Shown: positions 36,471 to 46,479, numbered from the stretch's first letter. The stretch is 64,000 nucleotides of DNA from Mesorhizobium atlanticum (GCF_003289965.1 NZ_QMBQ01000001.1:620001-684000); one strand, 5' to 3'. Notes: generated by a model from the letters alone, not told the origin. A program made the numbers and translations.

Positions 36471-37558
36471 GTCTGTCCTCTGTGCCGCAGATAGTGATCG
36501 GCAATCGCGCAGGCAACCATGGCCTCGCCGATCGGCACGGCGCGGATGCCGACGCAGGGGTCATGGCGGCCCTTGGTTGTCACCTCGACATCCTTGCCGT
36601 CCTTGTCGATGGATTTGCGCGGGGTCAGGATCGACGAGGTCGGCTTGACGGCGAAGCGGGCGACGATCGCCTGACCGGTCGAGATGCCGCCCAAGATGCC
36701 GCCGGCATTGTTGGACAGAAACACCGGCTTGCCGTCATTGCCCATGCGCATCTCGTCGGCGTTCTGTTCGCCGGTGATGCGGGCCGCCTCGAAACCGTTG
36801 CCGATCTCGACGCCCTTGACGGCGTTTATCGACATCAGGCCCGACGCGATGTCCTGATCGAGCTTGGCGTAGATCGGCGCGCCGAGGCCGGGCGGCACGC
36901 CGTCGGCGACGATCTCGATTACCGCGCCGACCGAGGAGCCGGCCTTGCGGATGCCGTCGAGATATTGGGTGAAGACCGGAACCGAGGCCGGATCCGGGGT
37001 GAAGAACGGGTTTTCGGCGTCGCCGACGAAATTCCAGTTCCAGTTGGCGCGGTCGATGGACTTTTCGCCCATCGAGACCAGCGCGCCGCGCACCGTCATG
37101 CCGGGCACAACCTTGCGCGCCAGGGCACCGGCAGCGACCCGCGCCGCGGTCTCGCGCGCCGAGGAGCGGCCGCCGCCGCGATGGTCGCGCAACCCGTATT
37201 TGACGTCGTAGGTGTAGTCGGCATGGCCAGGCCGGTATTGCCGGGCGATCTCGCCATAGTCCTTGGAGCGCTGGTCGACATTCTCGATCAGCATCGACAC
37301 CGGCGTGCCTGTGGTGATCATGGTCTCGCCGTCCTCGTCGAGGATGAAGCCGGACAGGATCTTGACCTCGTCCGGCTCGCGGCGCTGGGTGACGAAGCGC
37401 GACTGTCCGGGGCGGCGGCGGTCGAGCTCAGCCTGGATGTCCTCGCGCTTGAAGCGGATGCCGGGCGGGCAGCCGTCGACAACGCAGCCGAGCGCGGCGC
37501 CATGGCTTTCACCCCAGGTGGTGACGCGGAAGAGATGGCCGAATGTGTTGTGCGACAT
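36449..37558 (-). CDS. aroC: chorismate synthase
   Basis: A 369-residue FMN-dependent chorismate synthase, the last common step of aromatic amino acid synthesis. Signatures: '[28 protein letters not shown]' at the N-terminus, '[29 protein letters not shown]' centrally and '[22 protein letters not shown]' late. The final residues ('[10 protein letters not shown]') are encoded inside a repeat array and so are probably not conserved. ribB follows 91 bases downstream on the same strand. Confidence 0.97.
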   Translation of the reverse strand: MSHNTFGHLFRVTTWGESHGAALGCVVDGCPPGIRFKREDIQAELDRRRPGQSRFVTQRREPDEVKILSGFILDEDGETMITTGTPVSMLIENVDQRSKDYGEIARQYRPGHADYTYDVKYGLRDHRGGGRSSARETAARVAAGALARKVVPGMTVRGALVSMGEKSIDRANWNWNFVGDAENPFFTPDPASVPVFTQYLDGIRKAGSSVGAVIEIVADGVPPGLGAPIYAKLDQDIASGLMSINAVKGVEIGNGFEAARITGEQNADEMRMGNDGKPVFLSNNAGGILGGISTGQAIVARFAVKPTSSILTPRKSIDKDGKDVEVTTKGRHDPCVGIRAVPIGEAMVACAIADHYLRHRGQTGKGVGQ

Positions 37559-37754
37559 GAAAAACGCCCTGCCCCGGTGAGGAAACCGGTTACGGCTGCC
37601 TTCTATTGGCGTTTTCCACAGTGGTCAAACGCTGCATCAAACTGTGATCTGGCGGATTTAGTTTTGACACATTCGGTTGGTTTCTGCTCTCTTCCCATCC
37701 GCCGTTGAGGACCCGCCGCTGACGAGCCGGCGCAATGACCTAAAGAGGACGACG

Positions 37755-38018
37755 ATGCGTACCCTGATTGGCGCCGCCTGCGCCATGCTGCTGATTTCCA
37801 CCGCCGCCGCGTTCGCCGGCCAGACCGAAGGCCTGATCAAGAAGATCGACAAGGACACGCTGACGCTGACGCTGGACGACGGAAAGGCTTACAAGCTCAA
37901 CGCAGAAACCGATATCGACTCGCTGAAGCCGGGCATGGATATCGTCATCGCCTATGACGTGAGCAATGGCGAGAATGTCGTCACCGATATGCAGTTGCCC
38001 GACAGCGACCAGAACTAG
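37755..38018 (+). CDS. small exported DUF1344 protein
   Basis: An 87-residue protein with a signal peptide (1-21, 'MLLISTAAAFAGQTE') and a compact domain 'GLIKKIDKDTLTLTLDDGKAYKLNAETDIDSLKPGMDI' typical of DUF1344. This is a beta-rich periplasmic family with no known activity, common in Rhizobiales. The ATG at 37755 follows AGAGGA by six bases and starts the signal peptide, so upstream in-frame starts were rejected. It is followed by a palindromic repeat. Confidence 0.88.
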   Translation: MRTLIGAACAMLLISTAAAFAGQTEGLIKKIDKDTLTLTLDDGKAYKLNAETDIDSLKPGMDIVIAYDVSNGENVVTDMQLPDSDQN

Positions 38019-38037
38019 TCTACGCCGCAACGCCGCA

Positions 38038-38230
38038 GCTTCGTCATTCTAGGGCGAAGCAAGGAGCGTAGCGACGCGCGCAGACCCTGGAATCCATGCC
38101 GTTACGTCTGAGCCTTGCAGCGGTGCAGAACGATCTGTGTTCTGCGCCGCTTTTGCCATTCGGCCTAGGTCACGGCATGGATCCTTGGGTCTTCGCTCCG
38201 CTTCGCGTCGCTACGCCCAAGGATGACGAC
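38038..38230. repeat. intergenic palindromic repeat, family A copy 2
   Basis: Same layout as 5083-5270: outer blocks GCTTCGTCATTCTAGGGCG and CCCAAGGATGACGAC, the shared GCAAGGAGCG-AGCGACGCGC block, and an inner perfect 11-bp inverted repeat (ATCCATGCCGT at 38092-38102, ACGGCATGGAT at 38172-38182). The middle differs from copy 1. It lies between convergent genes. Confidence 0.75.
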
Positions 38231-38279
38231 TTTCAGGGTGCTTCGCCCTACGTAGAACAAACGACCTACGCCGCAGGTT

Positions 38280-38867
38280 TCAAAGCCACTCCAAGCTCCG
38301 GCCTTTCAGCCGCAGCAGGCGGTCCTGCGGGACATCGAGGCCGGCGGCTTCCTGCTTGGAAAGGCCGGCGACGAAGCGGAAGAAGCAGCGTATGACACCG
38401 CCATGGGTGACGCAGACGGTCGGCTGCCGAAGTTCGGCGAACCATGGCTTTATCCGCTCGAGCAGCATCTCGTAGCTTTCGGCGCCCTCGCCGGGCGGCT
38501 GAAAATCCCACTTTGCGTGGCGGCGGCCATCGGTCGAGCCGGGCGCGCGTTCCTCGAGTTCGGCGAAGGTGAAGCCCTGCCAGTCGCCGAAACTTATCTC
38601 CACCAGGCGCGGATCGGTCCGGTAGGCAGCGGGATCGAGTCCCATCGCTTCGCGCATGAGCTCCATCGTCTCGCGCGTGCGCCGCATCGGGCTGGCGACA
38701 AAATCGAAACCTTCGGCCTTGCCGATGAGCCCGGCCAGCCGCCGGCCGTTAAGCCTCGCCTGCTCGCGGCCGAAGTCGTTGATGTCGGTATCGGCCTGGC
38801 CCTGCAGGCGGTGCTCGGCATTCCACTCGGTCTGGCCGTGGCGCGCGATGTAGACGAGCGGATACAT
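38280..38867 (-). CDS. histidine phosphatase family protein (phosphoglycerate mutase-like)
   Basis: A 195-residue histidine-phosphatase-superfamily protein. The catalytic RHG is in 'IARHGQTEWNAEHRLQGQ', with 'SPMRRTRETMELM', the acidic 'LVEISFGDWQGFTFAEL' and the second His in 'CVTHGGVIRCFFR'. Substrate cannot be assigned; members include cofactor-dependent phosphoglycerate mutases and broad phosphatases. It starts 51 bases after the fabI stop, and the pairing is common in Rhizobiales. Confidence 0.92.
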   Translation of the reverse strand: MYPLVYIARHGQTEWNAEHRLQGQADTDINDFGREQARLNGRRLAGLIGKAEGFDFVASPMRRTRETMELMREAMGLDPAAYRTDPRLVEISFGDWQGFTFAELEERAPGSTDGRRHAKWDFQPPGEGAESYEMLLERIKPWFAELRQPTVCVTHGGVIRCFFRFVAGLSKQEAAGLDVPQDRLLRLKGRSLEWL

Positions 38868-38918
38868 CAGGTCTTCCGAGGTCGGGCTGGGCCTGGGACG
38901 AAGGATAAGCGGAGGGGA

Positions 38919-39737
38919 TCAGTCCTTGACGGTCGAGATGTCCGGCGCGTCGACCGCCTTCATGCCGACGACGTGGTAGCCGGAATCGACGTGATGGACC
39001 TCGCCCGTCACGCCGCGCGACAGGTCCGACAGGAAGTAGACACCGGAATCGCCGACCTCCTCCTGGGTGACCGTCTGCTTCAGCGGCGAGTTGTACTCGT
39101 TCCACTTCAGGATGTAGCGGAAGTCGCCGATACCGGAGGCGGCAAGCGTCTTGATCGGCCCGGCCGAGATAGCGTTGACGCGGATCTTCTTGGCGCCGAG
39201 GTCGACGGCGAGATAGCGCACGCTGGCTTCCAGCGCCGCTTTGGCGACGCCCATGACGTTGTAATGCGGCATCACCTTCTCGGCGCCGTAATAGGTCAGC
39301 GTCAAAAGCGAGCCGCCATCGGTCATCAGCGGCTCGGCGCGCTTGGCGATGGTGGTGAAGGAAAACACCGAGATGTCCATAGTGCGCAGGAAATTGTCGC
39401 GCGTCGTCTCGACATAGCGGCCGGTGAGCTCGTCCTTGTCGGAGAAGGCGATGGCATGGACCAGGAAGTCGAGCTTGCCCCAATGTTTGGCAATGTCGGC
39501 GAAGACCGCGTCGAGGCTTTCCGGGTCGGTCACGTCGCAATGGCCCGCGACATGCGCGTTGAGTTCGGCCGCGAGCGGCTCGACACGCTTCTTGAAGGCC
39601 TCGCCCTGATAGGTCAGCGCGATTTCGGCGCCATGATCGACGCAAGCCTTGGCGATGCCGAAAGCGATCGACCGATTGTTGGCGACGCCGAGGATAAGGC
39701 CCCGCTTACCGGCCATCAGGCCCTGTCCACCTGCCAT
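38919..39737 (-). CDS. fabI: enoyl-[acyl-carrier-protein] reductase (NADH)
   Basis: A 272-residue short-chain-dehydrogenase-like FabI that completes each fatty acid elongation cycle. Seen: 'KRGLILGVANNRSIAFGIAKAC' (NAD loop), 'LTYYGAEKVMPHYNVMGVAKAALEA' with the Tyr-x6-Lys pair, and 'GPIKTLAASGIGDF'. The start ATG (39737-39735) has GGAGAG six bases upstream on the minus strand; this site lies in one arm of a small hairpin. Rhizobia often have more than one FabI; which role this copy has is not visible. Confidence 0.95.
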   Translation of the reverse strand: MAGGQGLMAGKRGLILGVANNRSIAFGIAKACVDHGAEIALTYQGEAFKKRVEPLAAELNAHVAGHCDVTDPESLDAVFADIAKHWGKLDFLVHAIAFSDKDELTGRYVETTRDNFLRTMDISVFSFTTIAKRAEPLMTDGGSLLTLTYYGAEKVMPHYNVMGVAKAALEASVRYLAVDLGAKKIRVNAISAGPIKTLAASGIGDFRYILKWNEYNSPLKQTVTQEEVGDSGVYFLSDLSRGVTGEVHHVDSGYHVVGMKAVDAPDISTVKD

Positions 39738-39743
39738 GTGCAA

Positions 39744-39776
39744 GCTCTCCGCAAGAATATCTGCTTTGTGGAGAGC
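39744..39776 (-). promoter_or_regulatory. leader hairpin covering the fabI ribosome binding site
   Basis: GCTCTCC (39744-39750) and GGAGAGC (39770-39776) pair perfectly over 7 bp with a 19-base loop. In the fabI message the ribosome site GGAGAG lies in the arm closest to the ATG, so folding would hide it. Confidence 0.45.
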
Positions 39777-39845
39777 CCTATCGCACAGGCACAGAGCCCC
39801 TTCAAGCGCCCAAAAGACACTGTGACGGGAACAAAATTCCCTCAA

Positions 39846-40769
39846 TCAGCCTTTTCGGCGGCGCATCAAGGCCTCAAGCTCGGCATCGCCGCCTTCCGGC
39901 AGCATCAGCCGAACATGGGCATAGAGATCGCCATGGCCGCCGGCCTTTTCCGGCAGGCCCCTGCCCTTGAGGCGCAGCACCTTATCCGAGCTGGACCACG
40001 CCGGAACGTTGACCGCGAGCTTGCCGGTCGGTGTCTCGACCGCCACCTTGGCGCCGAGCACCGCGTCGGCCAGAGGGACGGGCAGATCGACATGCAGGTC
40101 GCGGCCTTCGATGCGGTAGCGTGGGTGGCGGCGGATGTGGATCTTCACCAGCGCGTCGCCGGGCTGTCCAGGACCCTGCTCGCCCTGGCCCTTCAGGCGG
40201 ATCGTCTGGCCGTCCTCGACATAGGCCGGCAGCTTGACCGCCACCTTGCGGCCGTCGGGGAACATCGCCGTCACCTTATCGGCGGTGGCGGCCTCCTCGA
40301 CGCTGATGTCCATGGTGACGTTGAGGTCGGCCGCCTGCACCGGCTGGCGGCGATCGCCCCGGCCGGCGCGGGCGCCGGAAAAGGCATCGCCGAAGATCTG
40401 GCTGAAGATGTCGCTGTTGCCGTCGAACGGATCGCCGCCCGGGCGCCCGGCGCGGAATTCGAAATGCGCGCCGCCCGGGCCTTGCTGACGGCGGAACCCG
40501 GCGAACGGGTCGCCACCGGCCGCGCCTTCAAAGCCCTGGAATTTCGGCTTGCCCTCGGCGTCGATCTCGCCGCGATCATAGGCGGCGCGCGTCTTCTCGT
40601 CGCCGACGATCTCGTAAGCCTGGTTGGCGGCGGCAAAACGGTCCTTCGCCTTGGGATCATTCGGATTCTGGTCCGGATGATATTTCTTGGCGAGCTTGCG
40701 GTAAGCCGATTTTATGTCCTTCGCCGATGCGTTCTTGGCAACGCCCAGCACCTCATAGGGGTCGCGCAT
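39846..40769 (-). CDS. DnaJ-class co-chaperone (CbpA-like, J domain plus C-terminal domain)
   Basis: A 307-residue co-chaperone. An N-terminal J domain (1-70) carries the HPD motif in '[19 protein letters not shown]'. A Gly/Phe-rich linker (75-140, '[13 protein letters not shown]') precedes the DnaJ C-terminal substrate-binding domain ('[24 protein letters not shown]'). There is no Cys-rich zinc domain, so it is the CbpA type rather than DnaJ itself. It would stimulate DnaK ATPase. It precedes fabI on the same strand with 108 bases between. Confidence 0.93.
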   Translation of the reverse strand: MRDPYEVLGVAKNASAKDIKSAYRKLAKKYHPDQNPNDPKAKDRFAAANQAYEIVGDEKTRAAYDRGEIDAEGKPKFQGFEGAAGGDPFAGFRRQQGPGGAHFEFRAGRPGGDPFDGNSDIFSQIFGDAFSGARAGRGDRRQPVQAADLNVTMDISVEEAATADKVTAMFPDGRKVAVKLPAYVEDGQTIRLKGQGEQGPGQPGDALVKIHIRRHPRYRIEGRDLHVDLPVPLADAVLGAKVAVETPTGKLAVNVPAWSSSDKVLRLKGRGLPEKAGGHGDLYAHVRLMLPEGGDAELEALMRRRKG

Positions 40770-40880
40770 ACTTCCTGCCTGCTAGAGATTGGATTTGTGG
40801 TCGCCCCCTATATGCGCTCGCATAGGAAGAAATTCCAGTAGCGCAAGGGCAATTAGCGCGTGAAACTCAAAGCGCCAAAA

Positions 40881-41345
40881 TCAAAGCGCCTTGAACTCCT
40901 GCATGCGCCAGCCGCCAGCGCCGGCCAGGCACAGCTCGCCCTTGTAGAGGGCAACGCCGTCGAAGCTCTCGCGCGTGGCGCTGAAACGGCGGCAGGTCAG
41001 GCCGCCGTCCTTCAGTTCCACCAGTTCGGTGATCGCGCCGCGCGAGCCGGTGCCGGCATTGGCCCATGGCACCGTCTGGCCGCCAAGCTCCTTGATGTCG
41101 GCGGAAGAAACCGCGTTGCCGATGGTGGTCTGGTCGGAGTCCTGGTCGGAGACAGCCGGGGCGGCAGGCGAGGACGGCGCGCTGGAGGTGATGATCGAGC
41201 GGTCGACCTCGGCCTTTTGCAGGCTGAAGCCGCCGGCGCCGCAACCGGCAAGCGGCAGCGCCAACGTCAGCAGCGCAGCCTTGGCACTGGCCGAAGCGAT
41301 AACGCTCCATTGCCCGCTGTCAAAAGCCTGCGCGATACGCGACAA
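40881..41345 (-). CDS. surface-antigen-like lipoprotein (RT0821/Lpp0805 type), TTG start
   Basis: A 154-residue predicted lipoprotein. The lipobox '[14 protein letters not shown]' near residue 32 sets Cys as the mature N-terminus. The C-terminal domain ('[20 protein letters not shown]...CRRF...[16 protein letters not shown]') matches the RT0821/Lpp0805 surface-protein family of alphaproteobacteria as I recall it; its function is unknown. I place the start at a TTG (codon 41345-41343), because GGAGGAG lies eight bases upstream of it and upstream in-frame ATGs would run into divergent pdxH. The pdxH start is 40 bases away. Confidence 0.75.
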   Translation of the reverse strand: MSRIAQAFDSGQWSVIASASAKAALLTLALPLAGCGAGGFSLQKAEVDRSIITSSAPSSPAAPAVSDQDSDQTTIGNAVSSADIKELGGQTVPWANAGTGSRGAITELVELKDGGLTCRRFSATRESFDGVALYKGELCLAGAGGWRMQEFKAL

Positions 41346-41385
41346 TCGGCGAACTCCTCCCGCAATGTTAAAAATTTGGAAAACT

Positions 41386-42003
41386 ATGAACGAAACCGAG
41401 TTAACAAGCAGTGACTTCACCGAAGCGGCGGAGCCGTTCCGGCTCTTCGCCGCATGGCTGGAGGACGCAACCAAAAGCGAGCCCAACGATCCCAACGGCG
41501 TCGCTCTGGCGACCGTCGACGCCGACGGCATGCCGGATGTGCGGATGGTGCTGCTCAAGGGGTTCGACGAAAAAGGCTTTGTCTTCTACACGAATTTCGA
41601 GAGCGCCAAGGGCCGCGAGATTCTTGGCAGCATGAAGGCGGCAATGTGCTTCCACTGGAAATCGCTGCGCCGCCAGGTGCGGGTGCGCGGGCCGGTGGAG
41701 ATCGTCAGCGATGCCGAGGCCGATGCCTATTACGCGACAAGGCCGCGCGGCAGCCGCATCGGCGCCTGGGCCTCGAAACAGTCGCGGCCGCTGGAGAGCC
41801 GCTTCGCGCTGGAGAAGGCAGTGGCCGAATACACGGCGCGCTACGCCATCGGCGATATCCCGCGGCCAAAACACTGGTCGGGCTTCCGCATCGTGCCGCA
41901 GACGATCGAGTTCTGGCACGACAGGCCGTTCCGCCTGCATGACCGCGTCGTGTTTTCACGCAATGCCGCCGGCGGCTGGGACAAAACCAGGCTTTATCCC
42001 TGA
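41386..42003 (+). CDS. pdxH: pyridoxamine 5'-phosphate oxidase
   Basis: A 205-residue FMN enzyme that oxidises pyridoxine/pyridoxamine phosphate to PLP. Recognised by '[38 protein letters not shown]', the FMN-binding '[17 protein letters not shown]' and the C-terminal '[12 protein letters not shown]...WDKTRLYP'. ATG 41386 is the likely start; ATG 41365, seven codons earlier, is possible. It is divergent from the lipoprotein gene and convergent with the enoyl-CoA hydratase gene. Confidence 0.96.
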   Translation: MNETELTSSDFTEAAEPFRLFAAWLEDATKSEPNDPNGVALATVDADGMPDVRMVLLKGFDEKGFVFYTNFESAKGREILGSMKAAMCFHWKSLRRQVRVRGPVEIVSDAEADAYYATRPRGSRIGAWASKQSRPLESRFALEKAVAEYTARYAIGDIPRPKHWSGFRIVPQTIEFWHDRPFRLHDRVVFSRNAAGGWDKTRLYP

Positions 42004-42032
42004 ATCCCTGAGGGCGGGCGCGGGCGACGCGT

Positions 42033-42785
42033 TCAGCTCTTCTTGCGCGTCATGAAAGCGGTCAGCGCGGCGCGCGCCTCTTCCGAGGTCAGGCGCTCGC
42101 GAAAATGCTCGGCTTCGACCTTGATGCGGGCGACGAGCGCTTCGCGCGGCTCGCGCATCAGGTCGCGCGCGATCTTCAGCGCCTGTGGCGGCTTGGCGGC
42201 GATGCCCTCGGCGGCGGCCAGCACCGCGCTCTCCAGCGCATCCTCGGCAACCACCTCATAGATCAGCCCGGCGGCCTTGGCCCGTTCGGCCGAAAAGCCC
42301 TCACCGAGGCCGAGCAGCGCGAAGGCGCCCTGCCGACCCAGGAGCTGCGGCGCGATCAGGCTGGAGCCTGCCTCCGGCACAAGGCCGAGATCGACGAAGG
42401 GCGTGCGGAACAGCGTGCGCGGCGTGGCGAAGGTCAGGTCGCAATGCAGATTGAGCGTGGTGCCGATGCCGACGGCGATGCCGTCGACGCCCGACACCAT
42501 CGGCTTCTGCGATCTGGCCAGCGCCATCAGGAAATCCCACACCTCGTTGCCGCCCTCGCCGCCGGTGGCAATGACGAGGAAATCGGCGAGGTCGTTACCG
42601 GCGGAAAAGGCGCCCGGAACGCCGAGGAAGACGTGGACGCGAACCGCCGGATCGGCATCGCCCTCGGCAAGGGCGGCCGACATTTTTGCGTACATGGCGC
42701 GCGTCAGCGCGTTCTTCTTGTCCGGCCTGTTCATCCGGATGATCTGCACGGCGCCCCGGCGTTCGATGAGGATATGGTCTGTCAC
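42033..42785 (-). CDS. enoyl-CoA hydratase/isomerase family protein
   Basis: A 250-residue crotonase-fold protein. The oxyanion-hole parts are 'GAFSAGNDLADF' and 'GIAVGIGTTLNLHCDL', and one conserved acidic residue lies in 'LGLVPEAGSS'. The exact reaction (hydration, isomerisation or other) is open. It starts 19 bases after the acyl-CoA dehydrogenase stop, so the two probably work together in oxidation of a fatty or branched acyl-CoA. Confidence 0.92.
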   Translation of the reverse strand: MTDHILIERRGAVQIIRMNRPDKKNALTRAMYAKMSAALAEGDADPAVRVHVFLGVPGAFSAGNDLADFLVIATGGEGGNEVWDFLMALARSQKPMVSGVDGIAVGIGTTLNLHCDLTFATPRTLFRTPFVDLGLVPEAGSSLIAPQLLGRQGAFALLGLGEGFSAERAKAAGLIYEVVAEDALESAVLAAAEGIAAKPPQALKIARDLMREPREALVARIKVEAEHFRERLTSEEARAALTAFMTRKKS

Positions 42786-42804
42786 GATTTTTTCCTTGTG
42801 AACG

Positions 42805-44574
42805 TCAGGTTGAAATCAGAGCCTTGCCGGCGACGGCGAGGCTTTCGGCGCCGTCGATGACCCGCTCCTTCAAGGCGCGCGTCTCGCCGAGCAGGTTTTC
42901 GGCGAAGAAGCGGCAGAGCGCGATGCGGCCGCGATCGGCGAGCCCGCCTTGCGCCAGATAGGCGCCGCCGGCCGCTAGCGAGATCAGGCGCAGATAGGGC
43001 GTCGCGCCGGCCATCGCGGCGTCGGCCTTGCCGTCGGCGAGTTGCTTCTGGAGGAAGCGCGTCGCTTCGTCGAGATCGGCCAGCGCGCGCTCGAGATTGT
43101 CGGCGGTGCGGCCGAAGCCTTCGATGTTCGATGTGCGCACCGCATCTGCCACCGCTTTCAGTTCACCGATGTAAGAATGGATATGCTCGCCGCCGCCGAG
43201 CGGCAGCTTTCTCGAGACGAGGTCGATCGCCTGGATGCCGTTGGTGCCCTCGTAGATCGGCGCTATGCGGGCGTCGCGATAAAGGGCGGCGGCGCCCGTC
43301 TCCTCGATGAAGCCCATGCCGCCATGCACCTGGACGCCCAGCGAGGCGACCTCGACGCCGACATCGGTAGAGAAGGCTTTCGCGAGCGGCGTCAACAGGC
43401 CGGCGCGGTCATGCCATTTCGCCCCTGCCTCGCCCTCGCCGACGCGCGCGCGGTCGATGGCATGGGCGCAGGAATAGCTGATCGAGCGGGCGATCTGGGT
43501 CAACGCCTTCATGGTCAAGAGATTGCGCTGCACGTCCGGGTGATGGACGATCGGCGCCATGCCGGATCCCGAATAGGCGGAAGCCTTGCCCTGGCGGCGC
43601 TCATTGGCGTAGGCGACCGCCATCTGGGTCGCGGTCTCGGCCACGGCCACGCCCTGCATGCCGACAGCGAGGCGCGCATTGTTCATCATGGTGAACATGC
43701 AGGCCAGCCCCTTGTTCTCCTCGCCGATCAGCCAGCCGATGGCGCCGGGTGTCGCACCCTGAAAGCCGTCGCCATAGATCATGGTGCAGGTCGGCGAGGC
43801 ATGGATGCCGAGCTTGTGCTCGAGGCCGGAACAGAAGACGTCGTTGCGGGCGCCGAGCGAGCCGTCGTCGTTGACGAAGAATTTCGGCACCAGAAACAGC
43901 GAGATGCCGCGCGTGCCGGCCGGCGCGTCGGGTAGCCGCGCCAGCACCAGATGCACGATGTTGTCGGTGAAATCGTGCTCGCCATAGGTGATGAAGATTT
44001 TTTGGCCGAAGATGCGATAGGTGCCGTCGCCGACCGGTTCGGCGCGGCTGCGCAAGGCCGCGAGGTCCGAGCCTGCCTGCGGCTCGGTCAGGTTCATCGT
44101 GCCCATCCACTCGCCGGAGACGAGCTTTGCGAGGTATTTGGCCTTGAGTTCCTCCGAGGCGTGCTTGTCGAGCGCCTCGACCGCGCCCATGGTCAGCGTC
44201 GGGCCGATGCCGAAAGCCATGGCGGCGGAGTTCCACATTTCGAGCGCGGCGACGCCGAGCATGGTCGGCAGACCCTGGCCGCCGTACTCCTCCGGCCCCG
44301 ACAGCGCATTCCAGCCGCCGTCGATCCAGCGCCGGTAGAGCTCCTTCCAGCCGGGCGGTGTTGCGACGGAAGCGTCCTTCAGCACCGCGCCGTGCTCGTC
44401 GCCAATTTTGTAGAGCGGCGCCACCTCCTCGCTGGCAAAGCGGCCGGCTTCGGCCAGGATCGCGTCGACAATATCCTCGCCAAGATCGCCGAAGGTTCCG
44501 GCGTCCAGCGCCGGCTTCAGCCCCGCCACGTGCTTGAGCGTAAAGGCGATGTCCTCGACCGGCGCGCGATACAT
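42805..44574 (-). CDS. acyl-CoA dehydrogenase, large (DmdC-like) type
   Basis: A 589-residue FAD enzyme of the long acyl-CoA dehydrogenase branch, with an extra C-terminal domain of about 130 residues. The family includes methylmercaptopropionyl-CoA dehydrogenase DmdC. Seen: 'YGGQGLPTMLGVAALEMW', the FAD/substrate motif 'MNLTEPQAGSDLAALRSRA', 'GQKIFITYGEHDFTDNIVHLVLAR' and catalytic-Glu region 'APIYEGTNGIQAIDLVSRKL'. No other DMSP genes are nearby, so a general fatty or branched acyl-CoA role is more likely. A MerR-type operator candidate lies about 85-100 bases upstream. Confidence 0.93.
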   Translation of the reverse strand: MYRAPVEDIAFTLKHVAGLKPALDAGTFGDLGEDIVDAILAEAGRFASEEVAPLYKIGDEHGAVLKDASVATPPGWKELYRRWIDGGWNALSGPEEYGGQGLPTMLGVAALEMWNSAAMAFGIGPTLTMGAVEALDKHASEELKAKYLAKLVSGEWMGTMNLTEPQAGSDLAALRSRAEPVGDGTYRIFGQKIFITYGEHDFTDNIVHLVLARLPDAPAGTRGISLFLVPKFFVNDDGSLGARNDVFCSGLEHKLGIHASPTCTMIYGDGFQGATPGAIGWLIGEENKGLACMFTMMNNARLAVGMQGVAVAETATQMAVAYANERRQGKASAYSGSGMAPIVHHPDVQRNLLTMKALTQIARSISYSCAHAIDRARVGEGEAGAKWHDRAGLLTPLAKAFSTDVGVEVASLGVQVHGGMGFIEETGAAALYRDARIAPIYEGTNGIQAIDLVSRKLPLGGGEHIHSYIGELKAVADAVRTSNIEGFGRTADNLERALADLDEATRFLQKQLADGKADAAMAGATPYLRLISLAAGGAYLAQGGLADRGRIALCRFFAENLLGETRALKERVIDGAESLAVAGKALIST

Positions 44575-44656
44575 GTCTGCTCCTCCTCCGTTCCAGCCAA
44601 CCGTAATCGCATGGCCGGAGCGAAACCATCAACCTTTGGGTCGGCCTCGCGCCTTC

Positions 44657-44674
44657 TTTTTACGTAAACGTCAA
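44657..44674 (-). promoter_or_regulatory. candidate MerR-family operator upstream of the acyl-CoA dehydrogenase gene
   Basis: The minus strand reads TTTGACGTTTACGTAAAA within an otherwise GC-rich 206-base gap. The pair of ACGT blocks flanked by T and A runs resembles the sites known for LiuR-type MerR regulators of acyl-CoA and branched-chain amino acid catabolism. TTGACG would double as a -35 box. It is 83-100 bases before the dehydrogenase start. Confidence 0.5.
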
Positions 44675-44780
44675 ACTTTGTCACGCGGATTTTGCATGGA
44701 CGTCGACATCCACGGGTGGAGCGGGAGCCGGCGCCCGGTCCATTCGAGGTTCCGTCGCCGTTTAGGCGCTGATCGATTCC

Positions 44781-46388
44781 TCAGCGTATGCTGCGGCCTA
44801 CCGCCTGCAGCGCCAGGAAGGCTTCGTAACGCTTGTCGTGCCAAGCGCGGATGTCGCCCGACGCAGGTGTAAAAACGTCGCCAAGCCGTGACATTGCAGG
44901 CATCGCGGTCGACAAATCGGGATAACGGCCGGATGCCACCGATCCGAGCATCGCGGCACCCAGCAGCACCGGCTCCGGCGACTGCGAGGCGGCAACCGGG
45001 AGGCCGGCGGCGTCGGCGAGCAGCTGGCGCACCAGCGGCGACTGCCCGGCGCCGCCGCTGATGACGATGGTGTCGACAGCAAGACCGGACGACGCCATCG
45101 CCGCCACGATCTGACGCACGCCGTAGCCAAGGCCGCAAAGCCCGGCCACATAGAGACCGACGAGGCTGTCGACAGAACGGTCGGTGCCCAGCCCGGCGAT
45201 CAGCCCACGCGCGTCCGGATCGGCCAAGGGCGAACGATTGCCGAGGAATTCGGGCACGACGTGGAGGCTTCCGGCGAGCGTGGCGGCTGCTGACAAATCG
45301 GGGGAAGCCACCGTGGCGGCCGCAGCCAGCCAATCGACCAGCGATCTGCCTTCCGCTGCGGCGCGCGTGGCAGCCTCGGCTGCGGCGAGGTGGAAATGCA
45401 CTAGCTGATCGATGGCCGCGCCGGCGGCCGACTGGCCGCCCTCGCTCAGCCATAAGCCAGGCACCATGGCGGAATAATAGGGTCCCCACACTCCTGGAAC
45501 GAAGGCCGGCGCTTCGCTGCTTGCCATAGTGCAGGCCGAGGTGCCCAGCACATAGGCCATGCGCGAGGTGATGGTGCCGGCATCGCCGGCAGCACCCACG
45601 GTGCCGACACCGCCAGCATGGGCGTCGATCAGCCCGGCGGCGACGACCGTGCCCGCGACCAGCCCCAGGTCGGCCGCGGCCGCTTCTGTCAGGCCGGCAC
45701 CCACCGTCGTGCCAGGGTCGACCACTTCGGTGCCGATGCGGGCAAATCCCTCATCTGCAAGCTCGCCGAGCCCGACGGAATGAAAATAGCTGTCGTCCCA
45801 GTGCCGCTCATGGCCGAGATAGGTCCATTTGCAGGCGAGCGTGCAGACCGAACGGGCAAGGCTGCCGGTGGCGCGCCACGTCAGGTAGTCGGCAAGGTCG
45901 AAGAAATGCCGCGCCTTGGCAAAAGTCGCGGGCAGGTTTTCCTTAAGCCACAAAAGCTTCGGCGTTTCCATCTCCGGCGAAATGACGCCGCCGACATAGT
46001 CGAGGACAGGATGGTGGCCGGCATTGATGCGCCTGGTCTGGTCGAGAGCGCGATGATCCATCCAGACGATGATGTTTCTGTCGCTGTCTCCGGAACGACC
46101 CACCGGCAAAGGCTCGCCATCGTCGCCGACCACCACCAGCGAGCAGGTCGCGTCGAAGCCAATACCTTTGATGTCCCCGGGGCCGACGCCCGCCTTGTCC
46201 ACCGCCTCGCGCACGCTGGCGCACACTGCCTGCCAGATGTCGCGGCTGGACTGCTCGGCGATCTCGCCAGGCTCGACGAAGAGCGCGATGTCGCGTTTGG
46301 CGGAAGCGAGCAGCTCGCCACGCTCGTCGAAAACGCCGGCGCGCGCGCTGCCGGTGCCGACATCGATGCCGAGAAAGTGGGAAGGCAT
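44781..46388 (-). CDS. FGGY-family kinase, probable D-ribulokinase
   Basis: A 535-residue FGGY carbohydrate kinase. Seen: '[24 protein letters not shown]' (ATP phosphate loop 1), '[26 protein letters not shown]', '[16 protein letters not shown]' and '[24 protein letters not shown]' near the C-terminus. These place it in the ribulokinase/FGGY-ribulose branch. With ribitol 2-dehydrogenase encoded directly upstream, the expected substrate is D-ribulose, giving D-ribulose 5-phosphate. It is the last gene of the ribitol operon. A ribosome site GAGG lies seven bases before its ATG, just after the heptamer array. Confidence 0.9.
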
Positions 46389-46408
46389 TGGGGAACCTCA
46401 GAAGTGGA

Positions 46409-46479
<71 letters not shown>

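Noticed and set aside
42805..44574. DMSP demethylation enzyme DmdC
   Set aside because: Sequence is of that branch, but no dmdA, dmdB or dmdD adjoins it; only a general acyl-CoA dehydrogenase call is safe.
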